Origin: Porphyromonas cangingivalis | GTDB taxonomy: Bacteria > Bacteroidota > Bacteroidia > Bacteroidales > Paludibacteraceae | Direction of reading: 5' to 3' | Assembly (NCBI GenBank): GCA_945902955.1 | Contig: CAMDNO010000015.1 | Location: forward strand, 1 to 46,209 | Length of the DNA stretch: 46,209 bases | In this document: in pieces, positions 15,326 to 23,939 of the stretch | Position numbering within the stretch: the stretch's first letter is position 1 | Layout: each line of letters starts with the position of its first letter | Translations under genes and position numbers: made by a program | The notes under the pieces: model-generated | What the model was told of the DNA's origin: nothing | The model's input: only the letters and a program-made list of their open reading frames with translations | Databases searched by the model: none

Positions 15326-15709
15326 ATGCCTGTAGTAAAGATTGAATTATCAATTGGTAGAGACAGACCAACATTATTAAAGATAAGAAATTCTGTAATG
15401 GACTCAGTAGTTGAAGCATTGCAAATACAAGCGGATGATAGAGACGTAAGGTTGATTGAATACCAACAAGAATTATTTCTCATGAAACCTCCATATGAAA
15501 TTTTAATTGAAATTTCGCTATTTGCTGGTAGAACTAAAGAAACGAAAAGAAAATTATTTCAAACTATTGTAGACAGACTTGAGTCTAACGGACTGTTTGA
15601 AAAGAAAACAGTTTTTATAATTTTAAACGAACAACCCCTTGAGAATTGGGGAATTCGTGGCGGTATTCCTTCTGACGAGATTGATTTGGGATTTAATGTG
15701 AAAATATAA
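15326..15709 (+). CDS. Tautomerase-family protein
   Basis: A 127-residue protein of the larger tautomerase type (4-oxalocrotonate tautomerase superfamily). The catalytic amino-terminal proline is present (MPVVKIELSIGRDRPT; Pro2 after Met removal). ENWGIRGGIPSDEIDLGFNV is the usual C-terminal motif. The natural substrate is unknown. It is probably co-transcribed with the GNAT gene, and is followed within 25 bases by another cassette-like repeat. Confidence 0.85.
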   Translation: MPVVKIELSIGRDRPTLLKIRNSVMDSVVEALQIQADDRDVRLIEYQQELFLMKPPYEILIEISLFAGRTKETKRKLFQTIVDRLESNGLFEKKTVFIILNEQPLENWGIRGGIPSDEIDLGFNVKI

Positions 15710-15730
15710 AACAAATAAAAAACCAGCACA

Positions 15731-15930
15731 TAATACACGCTCTAAGCTCATTGGCTGGCTGACCCCGACACATCGGGGCAAGCTGTGCACTTAGCGGTCT
15801 TTGTGCCCGCATTAGCTTCGCTGATTTTCAATTCACTTTGTCCGTCAGCTGACTGACAGTGAATACTCCCGCAAATGAAACATCCCGCCTAAGAGGTGAC
15901 CGCAGGATGCCCCTGCTCGGCGTAGGTTAA
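15731..15930. repeat. attC-like palindromic spacer, site 5
   Basis: The block TTGGCTGGCTGACCCCGACA (15751-15770, continuing to 15787) and the block GCAAATGAAACATCCCGCCT (from 15871) are shared with site 2 (12081-12117 and 12171-12208). A CCCCGA/TCGGGG hairpin is conserved. Between them is a GTCAGCTGAC palindrome (15844-15853). The right end reads GGTTAAG and lacks the long complementary arm seen in the other sites, so this site looks degenerate. Confidence 0.5.
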
Positions 15931-16097
15931 GAAATACAATTGGCTCGGTATAAGCTCTTTGCCTATGTCGCGGTAAAAGGAAGTCTCACTGCAAAGCGGC
16001 ATGTTCCACCTGACGTCCAAATTTGGAAAGAGAAATTGATATTTAGGATCAGCGACCCGATGCTATTTGTAGCAGCGGATTTCACCCACAGCCCCCA

Positions 16098-16178
16098 AAG
16101 GGCCGGAGACCCGCAATATGGAAACGATGAATGTGAAAATGGGTGGTAATTATTGATATAGCGGGTCTCCGACCCTTA
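16098..16178. repeat. Inverted repeat with 17-bp arms
   Basis: AAGGGCCGGAGACCCGC (16098-16114) pairs with GCGGGTCTCCGACCCTT (16161-16177) with one mismatch. The GC-rich arms stand out from AT-rich surroundings. A 69-codon frame that runs through it (15940-16149, TTG start) looks like a by-product of repeat sequence. The element may be a REP-like unit. Confidence 0.65.
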
Positions 16179-16273
16179 AACAAATATCGCGATAGTGGTT
16201 TTTTATAAATTACATCGGGTCATGAACCCAAATACAACTAAGTTAAACAAGAAAAATCGAACAAATAACAGAT

Positions 16274-16405
16274 ATGAAACATTCGAGCAAAATACTTCTT
16301 TACCAAACTGCCAATGGCGAAACCAAAATTGATGTTCGGCTGGAAGATGAAACGGTGTGGTTGATTAATTCTACAAAGATTACGCTACGCTATTGCTTCA
16401 AATAA
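16274..16405 (+). pseudogene. RhuM-family gene, 5' fragment
   Basis: A 43-codon frame reading ILLYQTANGETKIDVRLEDE then TVWL. This is the N-terminus of RhuM-type proteins, which continue TQ-x-Q-MAELF. Here homology stops right after TVWL and the frame ends after NSTKITLRYCFK. The matching type of C-terminal fragment lies 11.6 kb to the left at 4524-4697, on the same strand but in the wrong order for a simple insertion. Confidence 0.75.
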
Positions 16406-16471
16406 TTTTTTTCAAGTATAAGTCATAAAGTTTTGTCGCTCCGTTACTCCTGCTTATTCCATCCGATTTTC

Positions 16472-16483
16472 GTAAACGTTTAC
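16472..16483. promoter_or_regulatory. LacI-type operator GTAAACGTTTAC upstream of the GH2 gene
   Basis: GTAAACGTTTAC is a perfect 12-bp palindrome with the central CG typical of LacI/CcpA-family operators. It is centred about 96 bases before the predicted transcription start and 144 before the ATG of the GH2 gene. The same motif occurs twice before the last gene (45469-45511). Confidence 0.6.
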
Positions 16484-16559
16484 AAGGTTTTTTGTTGTTT
16501 TTATATCGGTTTTTAGTGGTTTATTGGCTGTGTAATTGATAAATATGACTTGGTTTAGG

Positions 16560-16567
16560 TACATTTG
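16560..16567 (+). promoter_or_regulatory. -7 box (TACATTTG) of the GH2 gene
   Basis: TACATTTG fits TAnnTTTG. Transcription would start near 16574, giving a leader of about 48 bases. The -33 region is weak (AATTG at 16534-16538). It lies 77 bases downstream of the LacI-type palindrome. Confidence 0.5.
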
Positions 16568-16621
16568 CTCCTTGTATCCATTTCGTTGGATGATTCGAAA
16601 TCCCTTAGTCAACTAAATTAG

Positions 16622-19408
16622 ATGAAGTCACTACTTTCTGCCTTAGTATTTACATTCGTACTTCAAGCGCTAAGCGCCGGAAAGTTTACTGCTGGCGAAA
16701 CACACATCTCCTTAAATGGTTTTTGGCATTTCAGAACCGACCCCCAGCAAAATGGTGAAGCACAGCAATGGTTTTCGGCCGCTTACGATGACAAAACATG
16801 GAACAAAACCGAAGTTCCCGGAAGTTGGGAAAGTGAAAACGAAACGACCAACTACATTGGCAAGGCATGGTATCGCACTACTTTTCAGTCGCCCGAAAAA
16901 GTAGGGAAACGTGTTTATTTAGAGTTTGAGGCGGTAAGTATGAGCTATCGGGTTTTTCTGAATGATAAATTGGTAGCCAATGAATTAGTTGGAAACTGTT
17001 CGGATAAACAGGATATTACTGACCTTCTGAAAAAGAAAAATACCTTAGCCGTAGAAGTGAATAACAGCTTGAGTTGGGGTGCTTATATCAATTGGGGTGG
17101 CATTCGTCGGCCTGTAACGTTAAGTATTGTTGAGCCGGTTCATATTGTGCGTCAGGAGGTGGTGGCAACGCCCGATTTTAGCACCGGAACATCGAAAGTG
17201 AGCGTACGCGTATTTATCAAAAATGATTCGGAAAAGGAAGAGCAAGTGAGTTGCACGCCGACCCTAATTTACGAAGGCAAAAAGCTAATGGCGGCAAAAG
17301 CAAAGGAGTTAACTGTTGCTGCCGGACAAGAAACATCAACGCTTTTTAGCTTTCAGCTATCCAAAAAACAAACTAATCTTTGGCATTTCGACTACCCCAA
17401 TTTATACATTTCCGAAGTAAGTTTATCAGCCGATAAAAAGATACTTTCCACTTTGACTGACCGTTTTGGTATTCGAAAATTAACTACCTCGGGTCGCAAA
17501 ATGTGGCTCAACGGCGAAGTGGTACGCATGACCGGTTATAATTGGGTTGCCGATGACCGATTGACTGCCAACACATTGCCCATATGGCGTTACAAGCAGG
17601 ATATTGACCAAATGAAGGAATTGGGATGTACATTCACCCGTCTTTCGCATCGTCCGTTGCCCGAGGAAGTAATGGATTATCTGGACGAAAAAGGAATTAT
17701 GGTGATTTCAGAATTCAACAATTGGTCGCATTTTATGAATCCAACCAGTCCTGAGCCGCGCGAGTTTGCCCGCAAGCTTATTCAACAGCAATATAATCAT
17801 GCTTCGGTTATTGGCTGGAGTGTGGGCAACGAAATGGGCGACAAAAATACGCAACCGCAAATTAACGAGTATGTTGAGTCTATTATCAAGCATATCAAGC
17901 TAAATTTAGATTCAACCCGCTTGGTGACTTACGTATCTAATACGGCAGATTATCAGGCGGATGATGCTGCTAAATATGGCGATATGATTTGGATTAATAA
18001 GTATTGGAACTACGAAAAAGGGCTAGATAAACTGGCTGAAACCTATCCTGACAAAGCGATATTTATGACCGAATATGGTGGTTATGGTATAGAGCAGGGG
18101 AACCTGATTTACGATACGCCCAACAATACAAAATACAAAAACTTTGTGGTAACTGGCTTTGCAGCCAAAGAGTATTTGAGCGGCTACTCGGTATGGACTT
18201 ACAACGATTATCGCAGTCGTTATCAGTCGCCAAACCCAAGTACAGCAACACCTGTACACCAAAATCGCCAATGGGGTGTGGTGGATAATTACCGCAATAA
18301 GAAACGATGCTACGAACAAATGAAGGATTTTTATGCGCCGGTAAGTGCATTGGACGTGAAAAATACCGAAGCGGGGTCGCAGGTTACTACATCCATAAGC
18401 ATTACGCCTCGCAGAATTATCGATATTCCGGCATTTACGCTTACAGGATACAAATTAATCTGGGAAATTAAAGCCAAAAATGGTTCTACGAATCAAGGCT
18501 CATTTATCAATCTACCAACGATTAAGCCAGGAGATAAAACGCTCAGTTTTAGTGCTACGTGGACAAAAAATGAAGCTGTATCTCACTTAAAAATCAGCAT
18601 CTTATCTCCAATGGGGTATAATGTAAAAGATACTACGCTCTATCTCGCTAAACCTGCTGCACCCAAAGTAAAGGCGGTAATACATGCCTGCCGTTCGGTA
18701 CGTGTGGTGTTTGAGAAAAATGAATTTTGTAGCGAATACACTCTGAAATATACTGTGAAAGGCGAAACCAAAACCACAGCTCGTACCATCGACCATTATA
18801 TTGATCTCAAATCTTTGCCTGTCAATGTTCCGGTGCAGATTTCGGTGGTGGGAATAAATGGAGCAGGCGAGGGAGAGGCTTCAGCACCGGTTACTATTGT
18901 ACCTGAAAATGGCTATAAAACACTTCCACCCGTTGTTTGGGGAGTTGTGCCTACGGCCGATGGTTGTAATGTTGGTATAGGTTGGGTGTTTTCGGATACA
19001 TTCTACAAGGCCCGCTACACAACAACACCAGCAGTTGAGTCGAGTTGGAAAGCCTTGCCAGGTATTACTTTTGGTGCTTTTAAAGTAAATGGTTTGGAAG
19101 CAGGCAAGAAATACTATGTTCAGGTGAATAATGCCACACAGTTTGGGGCTAATCCAAGCGAGTGGAGTGAAACATTGGAAGTAACACCCGGTTTGTCGGT
19201 ATTGCGTGGCGAGGCTAAAGTAAACGGGCTACTCAAATCGGGCAACGAAACAATTTTGAGTATTACTCCTGCGGAACATGCATCTTCATACACATTGAGT
19301 TATGAACTTGGTGGCAAAAAGATGGAAGAAATAATAAATCGCTCGGAATTGGATTATTATGTATTGAAAAATGCCGGAGCAAAGAATTTTAGTATTAAAG
19401 CCAATTAA
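16622..19408 (+). CDS. GH2 beta-galactosidase/beta-glucuronidase-type glycosidase with C-terminal Fn3-like domains
   Basis: A 928-residue secreted protein with signal peptide MKSLLSALVFTFVLQALSAG. Next come a GH2 sugar-binding domain (ISLNGFWHFRTDPQQNG ... WYRTTF), an Ig-like domain and the TIM barrel. The acid/base is E404 in GWSVGNEMG and the nucleophile E484 in IFMTEYGGYG. About 330 residues follow the barrel, with at least two fibronectin III-like domains (VPVQISVVGINGAGEGEAS; KYYVQVNNATQFGANPSEWS). Such tails are less common on plain beta-galactosidases and may help binding or anchoring. It is an exo-beta-glycosidase, sugar unresolved. There is no T9SS tail. It is the first gene of the degradation cluster and has its own operator and promoter. 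Confidence 0.88.
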   Translation: MKSLLSALVFTFVLQALSAGKFTAGETHISLNGFWHFRTDPQQNGEAQQWFSAAYDDKTWNKTEVPGSWESENETTNYIGKAWYRTTFQSPEKVGKRVYLEFEAVSMSYRVFLNDKLVANELVGNCSDKQDITDLLKKKNTLAVEVNNSLSWGAYINWGGIRRPVTLSIVEPVHIVRQEVVATPDFSTGTSKVSVRVFIKNDSEKEEQVSCTPTLIYEGKKLMAAKAKELTVAAGQETSTLFSFQLSKKQTNLWHFDYPNLYISEVSLSADKKILSTLTDRFGIRKLTTSGRKMWLNGEVVRMTGYNWVADDRLTANTLPIWRYKQDIDQMKELGCTFTRLSHRPLPEEVMDYLDEKGIMVISEFNNWSHFMNPTSPEPREFARKLIQQQYNHASVIGWSVGNEMGDKNTQPQINEYVESIIKHIKLNLDSTRLVTYVSNTADYQADDAAKYGDMIWINKYWNYEKGLDKLAETYPDKAIFMTEYGGYGIEQGNLIYDTPNNTKYKNFVVTGFAAKEYLSGYSVWTYNDYRSRYQSPNPSTATPVHQNRQWGVVDNYRNKKRCYEQMKDFYAPVSALDVKNTEAGSQVTTSISITPRRIIDIPAFTLTGYKLIWEIKAKNGSTNQGSFINLPTIKPGDKTLSFSATWTKNEAVSHLKISILSPMGYNVKDTTLYLAKPAAPKVKAVIHACRSVRVVFEKNEFCSEYTLKYTVKGETKTTARTIDHYIDLKSLPVNVPVQISVVGINGAGEGEASAPVTIVPENGYKTLPPVVWGVVPTADGCNVGIGWVFSDTFYKARYTTTPAVESSWKALPGITFGAFKVNGLEAGKKYYVQVNNATQFGANPSEWSETLEVTPGLSVLRGEAKVNGLLKSGNETILSITPAEHASSYTLSYELGGKKMEEIINRSELDYYVLKNAGAKNFSIKAN

Positions 19409-19450
19409 TAACTGAGTTTGTTATAATCAATGTTTATATTATTTGATATT

Positions 19451-19591
19451 TCGGTGCTCTGCACCTTAAAACTAGATAGCAATGTGAAATGCTACAAATA
19501 TTTCGGGACTCTGTCCCTGAAAAAGGTGCAGAGCACCGATGAATTTGTAGAAATTTCATAAATACAGATACCGAAAGGTGCAGAGCACCGA
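19451..19591. repeat. Cluster of GGTGCTCTGCACC palindromic repeats
   Basis: TCGGTGCTCTGCACCT (19451-19466) appears in reverse orientation as AGGTGCAGAGCACCGA at 19524-19539 and 19576-19591. A related CGGGACTCTGTCCCTG unit lies at 19504-19519. All are internally near-palindromic. They fill most of the 309-base gap between the GH2 and GH43 genes and could form alternative hairpins that attenuate transcription or stabilise the mRNA. Confidence 0.8.
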
Positions 19592-19717
19592 AATATAATA
19601 TCGGCAACTGTTTGATAAGTAGCAGTTATTAATCGATATGTTCAATTTTTTATTTTGCTTATCCCCAACTCAGTTTAATCAGTTACTATTTTTTTTATTT
19701 ACAATTTACTATTTAAA

Positions 19718-21352
19718 ATGAAACGAATCACATTCTTATTGAGTTTAGCAACTCTCTTTCAGCTGGCTTTTGCGGCAGCTCCCAAAACATATACCAATCC
19801 TGTAAATCCGGGATTTTTTCCTGACCCGTCAACTATTCGGGTTGGCAACGATTATTATACCGTCAACTCAACGTTTGAATACTTTCCGGGAATTATCATT
19901 TCGCATTCCAAAGATTTAGTGAATTGGAAACAGATTGACCATGTATTCAACAAAAGTGAAGAGCTGGATTTGAGACATTTTTTCGACGGAATGGGGATTT
20001 GGGCACCAGATATTTCATATTACAACGGTGAATTTTATATTTTCTTCTGCACCGTACAGCTCAGCAAAGACCGTAGTACCAATGTGCGTGGAAACTTAAT
20101 GACCAAATCGAAAAGTATACATGGCCCTTGGAGTAAGCCGGTGCAAATTACTACTTTTGGTAGCGACCCTTCACATTTTGTAGATACGGATGGTACGCAT
20201 TATATGCTTTTTGCCGCCGGTATTCCTACTGGTAATGGAGCCAAAATTGTAAAACTGAATAAGGAATGTACGCAAATGGTTGAAGAGCCTCGCTGGATTG
20301 AAACCGAAGGTAAAAAAGCAGCACCCGAAGGACCACATATACTTTATAAAGATGGTTATTATTACTTTATAATGGCAGCATCGAGTGGTTTATTTCAGGG
20401 GCATCACATGCTAATTGCGCGCTCTAAATCGGTGTATGGGCCTTATGAAAACTCGCCTTATAATCCTTATTTGACTCAAAAAAATCCGAATGCCATTAAT
20501 TTTCATCAAGGACATGGTAAGATTTTCAACACTCAAAATGGCGAGTGGTGGACTACTGTCATTTCTCAACGTTGGATTCAGGGTAAAGTTTATGGAAGGC
20601 AGCGGGGAATAAGCCAACTTGGTCGCGAAACTTCGCTCTACAAAATTACATGGAATAATGAAGGTTGGCCTATTGCCAATAACGGCGAACCATTGGATAC
20701 AAATGTGCGCCCTAATTTACCTTGGAAGCATCAGGTTAACGCTTCGAGCGACGAATTTAAAGCTAAAAAATTGGGTATTCAGTGGGTTTGGCGTCGCAAT
20801 CCGGTGTACGAAGATTTTAGCTTGACCGAGAAAAAAGGCTCGCTACGTATTTACAGTGGAAATTACGATATCGATACCATTGCCGCTCGTAACCTGATTG
20901 TACAACGGGAACGTTGGTTGAAATTTGAGGCGGTAACCAAGCTGACTTTTAATCCCGATACCAAAGAGCAAGCCGGCTTAACAGGTCATTACGATACCAA
21001 AACATGGGCTCGCATTGGTTTGCAACGCAACGAAGCCGGGAAATTGGTTTTGCAAATCGAGGAATGTCGTTATGGCAAAAAGGCGGTTCTAAAAGTTACT
21101 CCCGATATTAAAAATACTACTGTTTACCTGAAAATGAAGGTGGATAAACTGCAACGCTGGTTCAGCTATAGTTACGATAACAAAACGTGGATGGATGCAG
21201 GGGTAATAACTGATGCAGCCTTCCTAAGCGATCAGGGAACACCCAACTGGGGATTTATGGGCATGATGGTGGGAGTTTATTCGTTCAATCGCGGAACAGG
21301 AAAACGAATTCCGGCTGATTTTGATTTTGTGAGGATTGTAGCAGTTAAATAA
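19718..21352 (+). CDS. GH43 beta-xylosidase/alpha-L-arabinofuranosidase-type enzyme
   Basis: A 544-residue protein with signal peptide MKRITFLLSLATLFQLAFAA. The five-bladed propeller begins at NPGFFPDPSTIRVGNDYYTV. The catalytic triad is visible: base D36 (FFPDPS), pKa modulator D150 (FGSDPSHF) and acid E204 (APEGPH). A C-terminal beta-sandwich of about 200 residues (GH43_C2/concanavalin-like; KEQAGLTGHYDTKTWARIGL) follows, as in beta-xylosidase-type GH43s. It most likely removes xylose or arabinose from oligosaccharides in the periplasm. It is separated from GH2 by palindromic repeats and followed by a truncated small gene. Confidence 0.88.
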   Translation: MKRITFLLSLATLFQLAFAAAPKTYTNPVNPGFFPDPSTIRVGNDYYTVNSTFEYFPGIIISHSKDLVNWKQIDHVFNKSEELDLRHFFDGMGIWAPDISYYNGEFYIFFCTVQLSKDRSTNVRGNLMTKSKSIHGPWSKPVQITTFGSDPSHFVDTDGTHYMLFAAGIPTGNGAKIVKLNKECTQMVEEPRWIETEGKKAAPEGPHILYKDGYYYFIMAASSGLFQGHHMLIARSKSVYGPYENSPYNPYLTQKNPNAINFHQGHGKIFNTQNGEWWTTVISQRWIQGKVYGRQRGISQLGRETSLYKITWNNEGWPIANNGEPLDTNVRPNLPWKHQVNASSDEFKAKKLGIQWVWRRNPVYEDFSLTEKKGSLRIYSGNYDIDTIAARNLIVQRERWLKFEAVTKLTFNPDTKEQAGLTGHYDTKTWARIGLQRNEAGKLVLQIEECRYGKKAVLKVTPDIKNTTVYLKMKVDKLQRWFSYSYDNKTWMDAGVITDAAFLSDQGTPNWGFMGMMVGVYSFNRGTGKRIPADFDFVRIVAVK

Positions 21353-21446
21353 CTTTGGCTGTGGCCGATATACCAACAGAAAAAGATTCTTTGTATCATT
21401 ACTGTATTGAACGGTCATAAAATTTACCTTAAAATATTAGTTCAAA

Positions 21447-21677
21447 ATGAGAAAACATATTTTCTTATCTCATTTAATGTTTTTACTATTTAATCAACTC
21501 ATTACAGGACAAAATGTAGCCACAGTTTACTATGTGTCTTTTCAGCCAACGAATCAAATTTCGGGCAATCCCGTAAAAGTTTATCCGCAGGATAGCATTA
21601 CAACCTCAGCAAAAGAGAAAATTCAATTAATAAAAATCCCTGCAATGGCTTTATCGGCAGTAGTGTTTGGGAATTAA
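21447..21677 (+). pseudogene. Short secreted frame, probable remnant of a glycosidase
   Basis: A 76-codon frame with a plausible signal peptide (MRKHIFLSHLMFLLFNQLIT) and about 55 more residues ending KIQLIKIPAMALSAVVFGN. That end resembles the final beta-strand of C-terminal domains in secreted glycosidases. I read it as a gene that lost its middle by deletion, but a genuine small secreted protein cannot be excluded. It sits 95 bases after GH43 and 18 bases before the next gene. Confidence 0.4.
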
Positions 21678-21695
21678 CGATTAATAATTTTTAAA

Positions 21696-23903
21696 ATGAA
21701 ACTTAAAGTAGTTATTTTGCTAAGTATTTTATCTGTGACAATAACAAATGCTCAAACTGTTTCATACACGCTACAGCCCGACATCACCAAGTCGATTATG
21801 GGGCACACCGTTTTCGATCGGGGAAAATACATCAATGTGTGTCACAGCGGTTCTAGTTTTGAGAGTGGAATTAATAATGCAACGATATCCAACCGATACA
21901 TCAATGAGTTAGAAATGAATTTTGGCCGAAGCTTGGCTATGGTTTTATATGCAACTAGGTACACCAAAAATATCATTCAGGATGCTGCCCGACCGGGCTT
22001 TGCTAATTTGACTTATCTAAAGGCCAATTCCAAACCAACCAATGGCACAACTCCTTCTGCAGCATTCAGCATGCGTTTTCCAACTACTTGCGGTACCTTA
22101 ATGCACGACACCCACAACACCTATCCGGCTTTTATGCCCAAAGAGGTGTACGCTGGTTCTACCGATAGTATTCCGGTGAATAAAGTGGCTGCGGGCGAAA
22201 TTGTGGCCAATTTGCTGAAATACAATTTCACCGATTGGAGTCGCCCGCTTTCGTTTGAACCTATCAACGAGCCTGAATATACTTTGCTTTACAAAAATTA
22301 CAACATGTTGCCCAAATTGGCCGATTTACATGTACAAATACATACTAAGGTGAAAGAAGTGGGCGCACCGGTAATGGTGGGTGGCCCTTGCGCTTCCACG
22401 GTTTGGTATTATAATAATAACTATCAGAATTTTAGTCAGTTCAGCGATTTTGTGGATGCAACTTCGGGGAAACTCGACTTCTATTCATTTCATGTGTATG
22501 ATTTTCACCGTTGGGATATTGCCAATCATAAGCTGGGCGGCCGCATCACTACGGGTCTTCCGCTCGAAGGAATCATGGATATGGTGTCGGCTTATGGCTG
22601 GTCGAAATACAACAAGGAACTAATCTATTTGAATACCGAACACGGAGGTACTATGAGCCCGACCGACCAAAAGGCAGCTATGAGATCGTGGTTTTTGGGT
22701 AATGCTACTGGTTTTGCTGCAGATATGCAAGCCAAATCGCAGACTGATTTTTTGATGGTAAACAGTTGCATTGCCAACACTTTTGTGTTTATGAATCGTC
22801 CGCATCAGGTATTTAAAGTTGTGCCTTTTATATTGATAGAAACGTTCAGCTGGGATCCTAAATACCATGCTTCTATTTTGGTTGCCAATAATTATACTGA
22901 CAAAACCAACTGGTACGAATCGGCACAAGTGTTATTTTACAAATACTTTAAAAATGTAAGAGGTCGTCGCATTTTATCGTCGTGTGCCAGTCCCGATATT
23001 CAGCAACAATCCTTTGTCGACAATAATAAAGTGATTGTGTTGCTCAACAATTTATCGGATAGCACCATCACCATGAATCTCAATTACTCAACGCTTAACT
23101 TAGATTCAACCATGCTGCGCCGATTGGGTCGCAATAGCAATTTTACACCTTACTTTACCGAAAGCAAGGTGGATGATGCCCGAAATTTGCAGTTAACAGG
23201 TAAAGAATCCGTTGCCTTGTTTTTGTATTATCGCGATGCTGTAGCCGAAAGTGCTCAAGTGGACGAAAAGCTCTATTTCGCTGCCGAAATGAAGCAACAG
23301 TTTACAACCGAAAGTACGTTTCTCGTAAATGTTCCAACCATTGACAATACGGAATATGCTTATCTTCGGATTGGTGTAGGACGTGGTACAGGTACCGATC
23401 GCAATATGTCCGTTTGGTTCAATGGCGTAGAGCAAGTGGTGCCAATGGAGAAGGCGGCTGCCAAACTCGAAGATGCCAGTGGTTATGCAACAACCAAATT
23501 GATACAGATAGATAAATCGTTGCTTCAGACAGTAAACACCGTGAAAGTGGCTTTCACCGACACCAAATCGGGTGGCGTAGGTGCAGTAACCCTTTGTGTG
23601 GGTTCGCGTGTAAATGCATCGGGATTAAGTGCTCCGGAAAATGAGCCAGCCGAATTGCATCCTATTTCTCCTAATCCTGTGAATGGGAATGCACATCTTA
23701 CGTTTACGTTGATTAATCCAGCCAAAGCTTCATTGAAAATTTACAACCTTCAGGGAAAAGAAGTTGCATCAGTGGTTTCGGGCAATTTTTTAGCTGGTAA
23801 ATACGAGTATGTTTTTTCGGCAAAAAGGTTGTCTTCTGGCGTTTATGTTTGTCGCCTGATGGCTGGCGTGAACGAATATACGCAAAAAATGATAGTAAAG
23901 TAA
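21696..23903 (+). CDS. GH86-like beta-agarase/porphyranase-type endo-enzyme with T9SS tail
   Basis: A 735-residue protein with signal peptide MKLKVVILLSILSVTITNAQ. The start of the mature part (VFDRGKYINVCHSGSSF) and the barrel motifs FEPINEPEY (acid/base E192) and YLNTEHGG (nucleophile E315) are typical of clan GH-A enzymes of the GH86 type. C-terminal beta domains follow. The last 85 residues are a type A T9SS sorting domain (HPISPNPVNGNAHLTF, LKIYNLQGKEV, SSGVYVCRLM), so the enzyme should reach the cell surface. GH86 enzymes cut agar or porphyran internally. The exact family is inferred from motifs only; another clan A family such as GH39 or GH50 is the alternative. Confidence 0.6.
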   Translation: MKLKVVILLSILSVTITNAQTVSYTLQPDITKSIMGHTVFDRGKYINVCHSGSSFESGINNATISNRYINELEMNFGRSLAMVLYATRYTKNIIQDAARPGFANLTYLKANSKPTNGTTPSAAFSMRFPTTCGTLMHDTHNTYPAFMPKEVYAGSTDSIPVNKVAAGEIVANLLKYNFTDWSRPLSFEPINEPEYTLLYKNYNMLPKLADLHVQIHTKVKEVGAPVMVGGPCASTVWYYNNNYQNFSQFSDFVDATSGKLDFYSFHVYDFHRWDIANHKLGGRITTGLPLEGIMDMVSAYGWSKYNKELIYLNTEHGGTMSPTDQKAAMRSWFLGNATGFAADMQAKSQTDFLMVNSCIANTFVFMNRPHQVFKVVPFILIETFSWDPKYHASILVANNYTDKTNWYESAQVLFYKYFKNVRGRRILSSCASPDIQQQSFVDNNKVIVLLNNLSDSTITMNLNYSTLNLDSTMLRRLGRNSNFTPYFTESKVDDARNLQLTGKESVALFLYYRDAVAESAQVDEKLYFAAEMKQQFTTESTFLVNVPTIDNTEYAYLRIGVGRGTGTDRNMSVWFNGVEQVVPMEKAAAKLEDASGYATTKLIQIDKSLLQTVNTVKVAFTDTKSGGVGAVTLCVGSRVNASGLSAPENEPAELHPISPNPVNGNAHLTFTLINPAKASLKIYNLQGKEVASVVSGNFLAGKYEYVFSAKRLSSGVYVCRLMAGVNEYTQKMIVK

Positions 23904-23939
23904 GTGGCTATCTCCCATATTCTCAAAACGAATAAAAAC

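Noticed and set aside
15940-16149. 69-codon frame with TTG start after the cassette array
   Set aside because: Its second half lies in the GC-rich inverted repeat at 16098, its start is a TTG inside the degenerate spacer, and the residues match no family I know.
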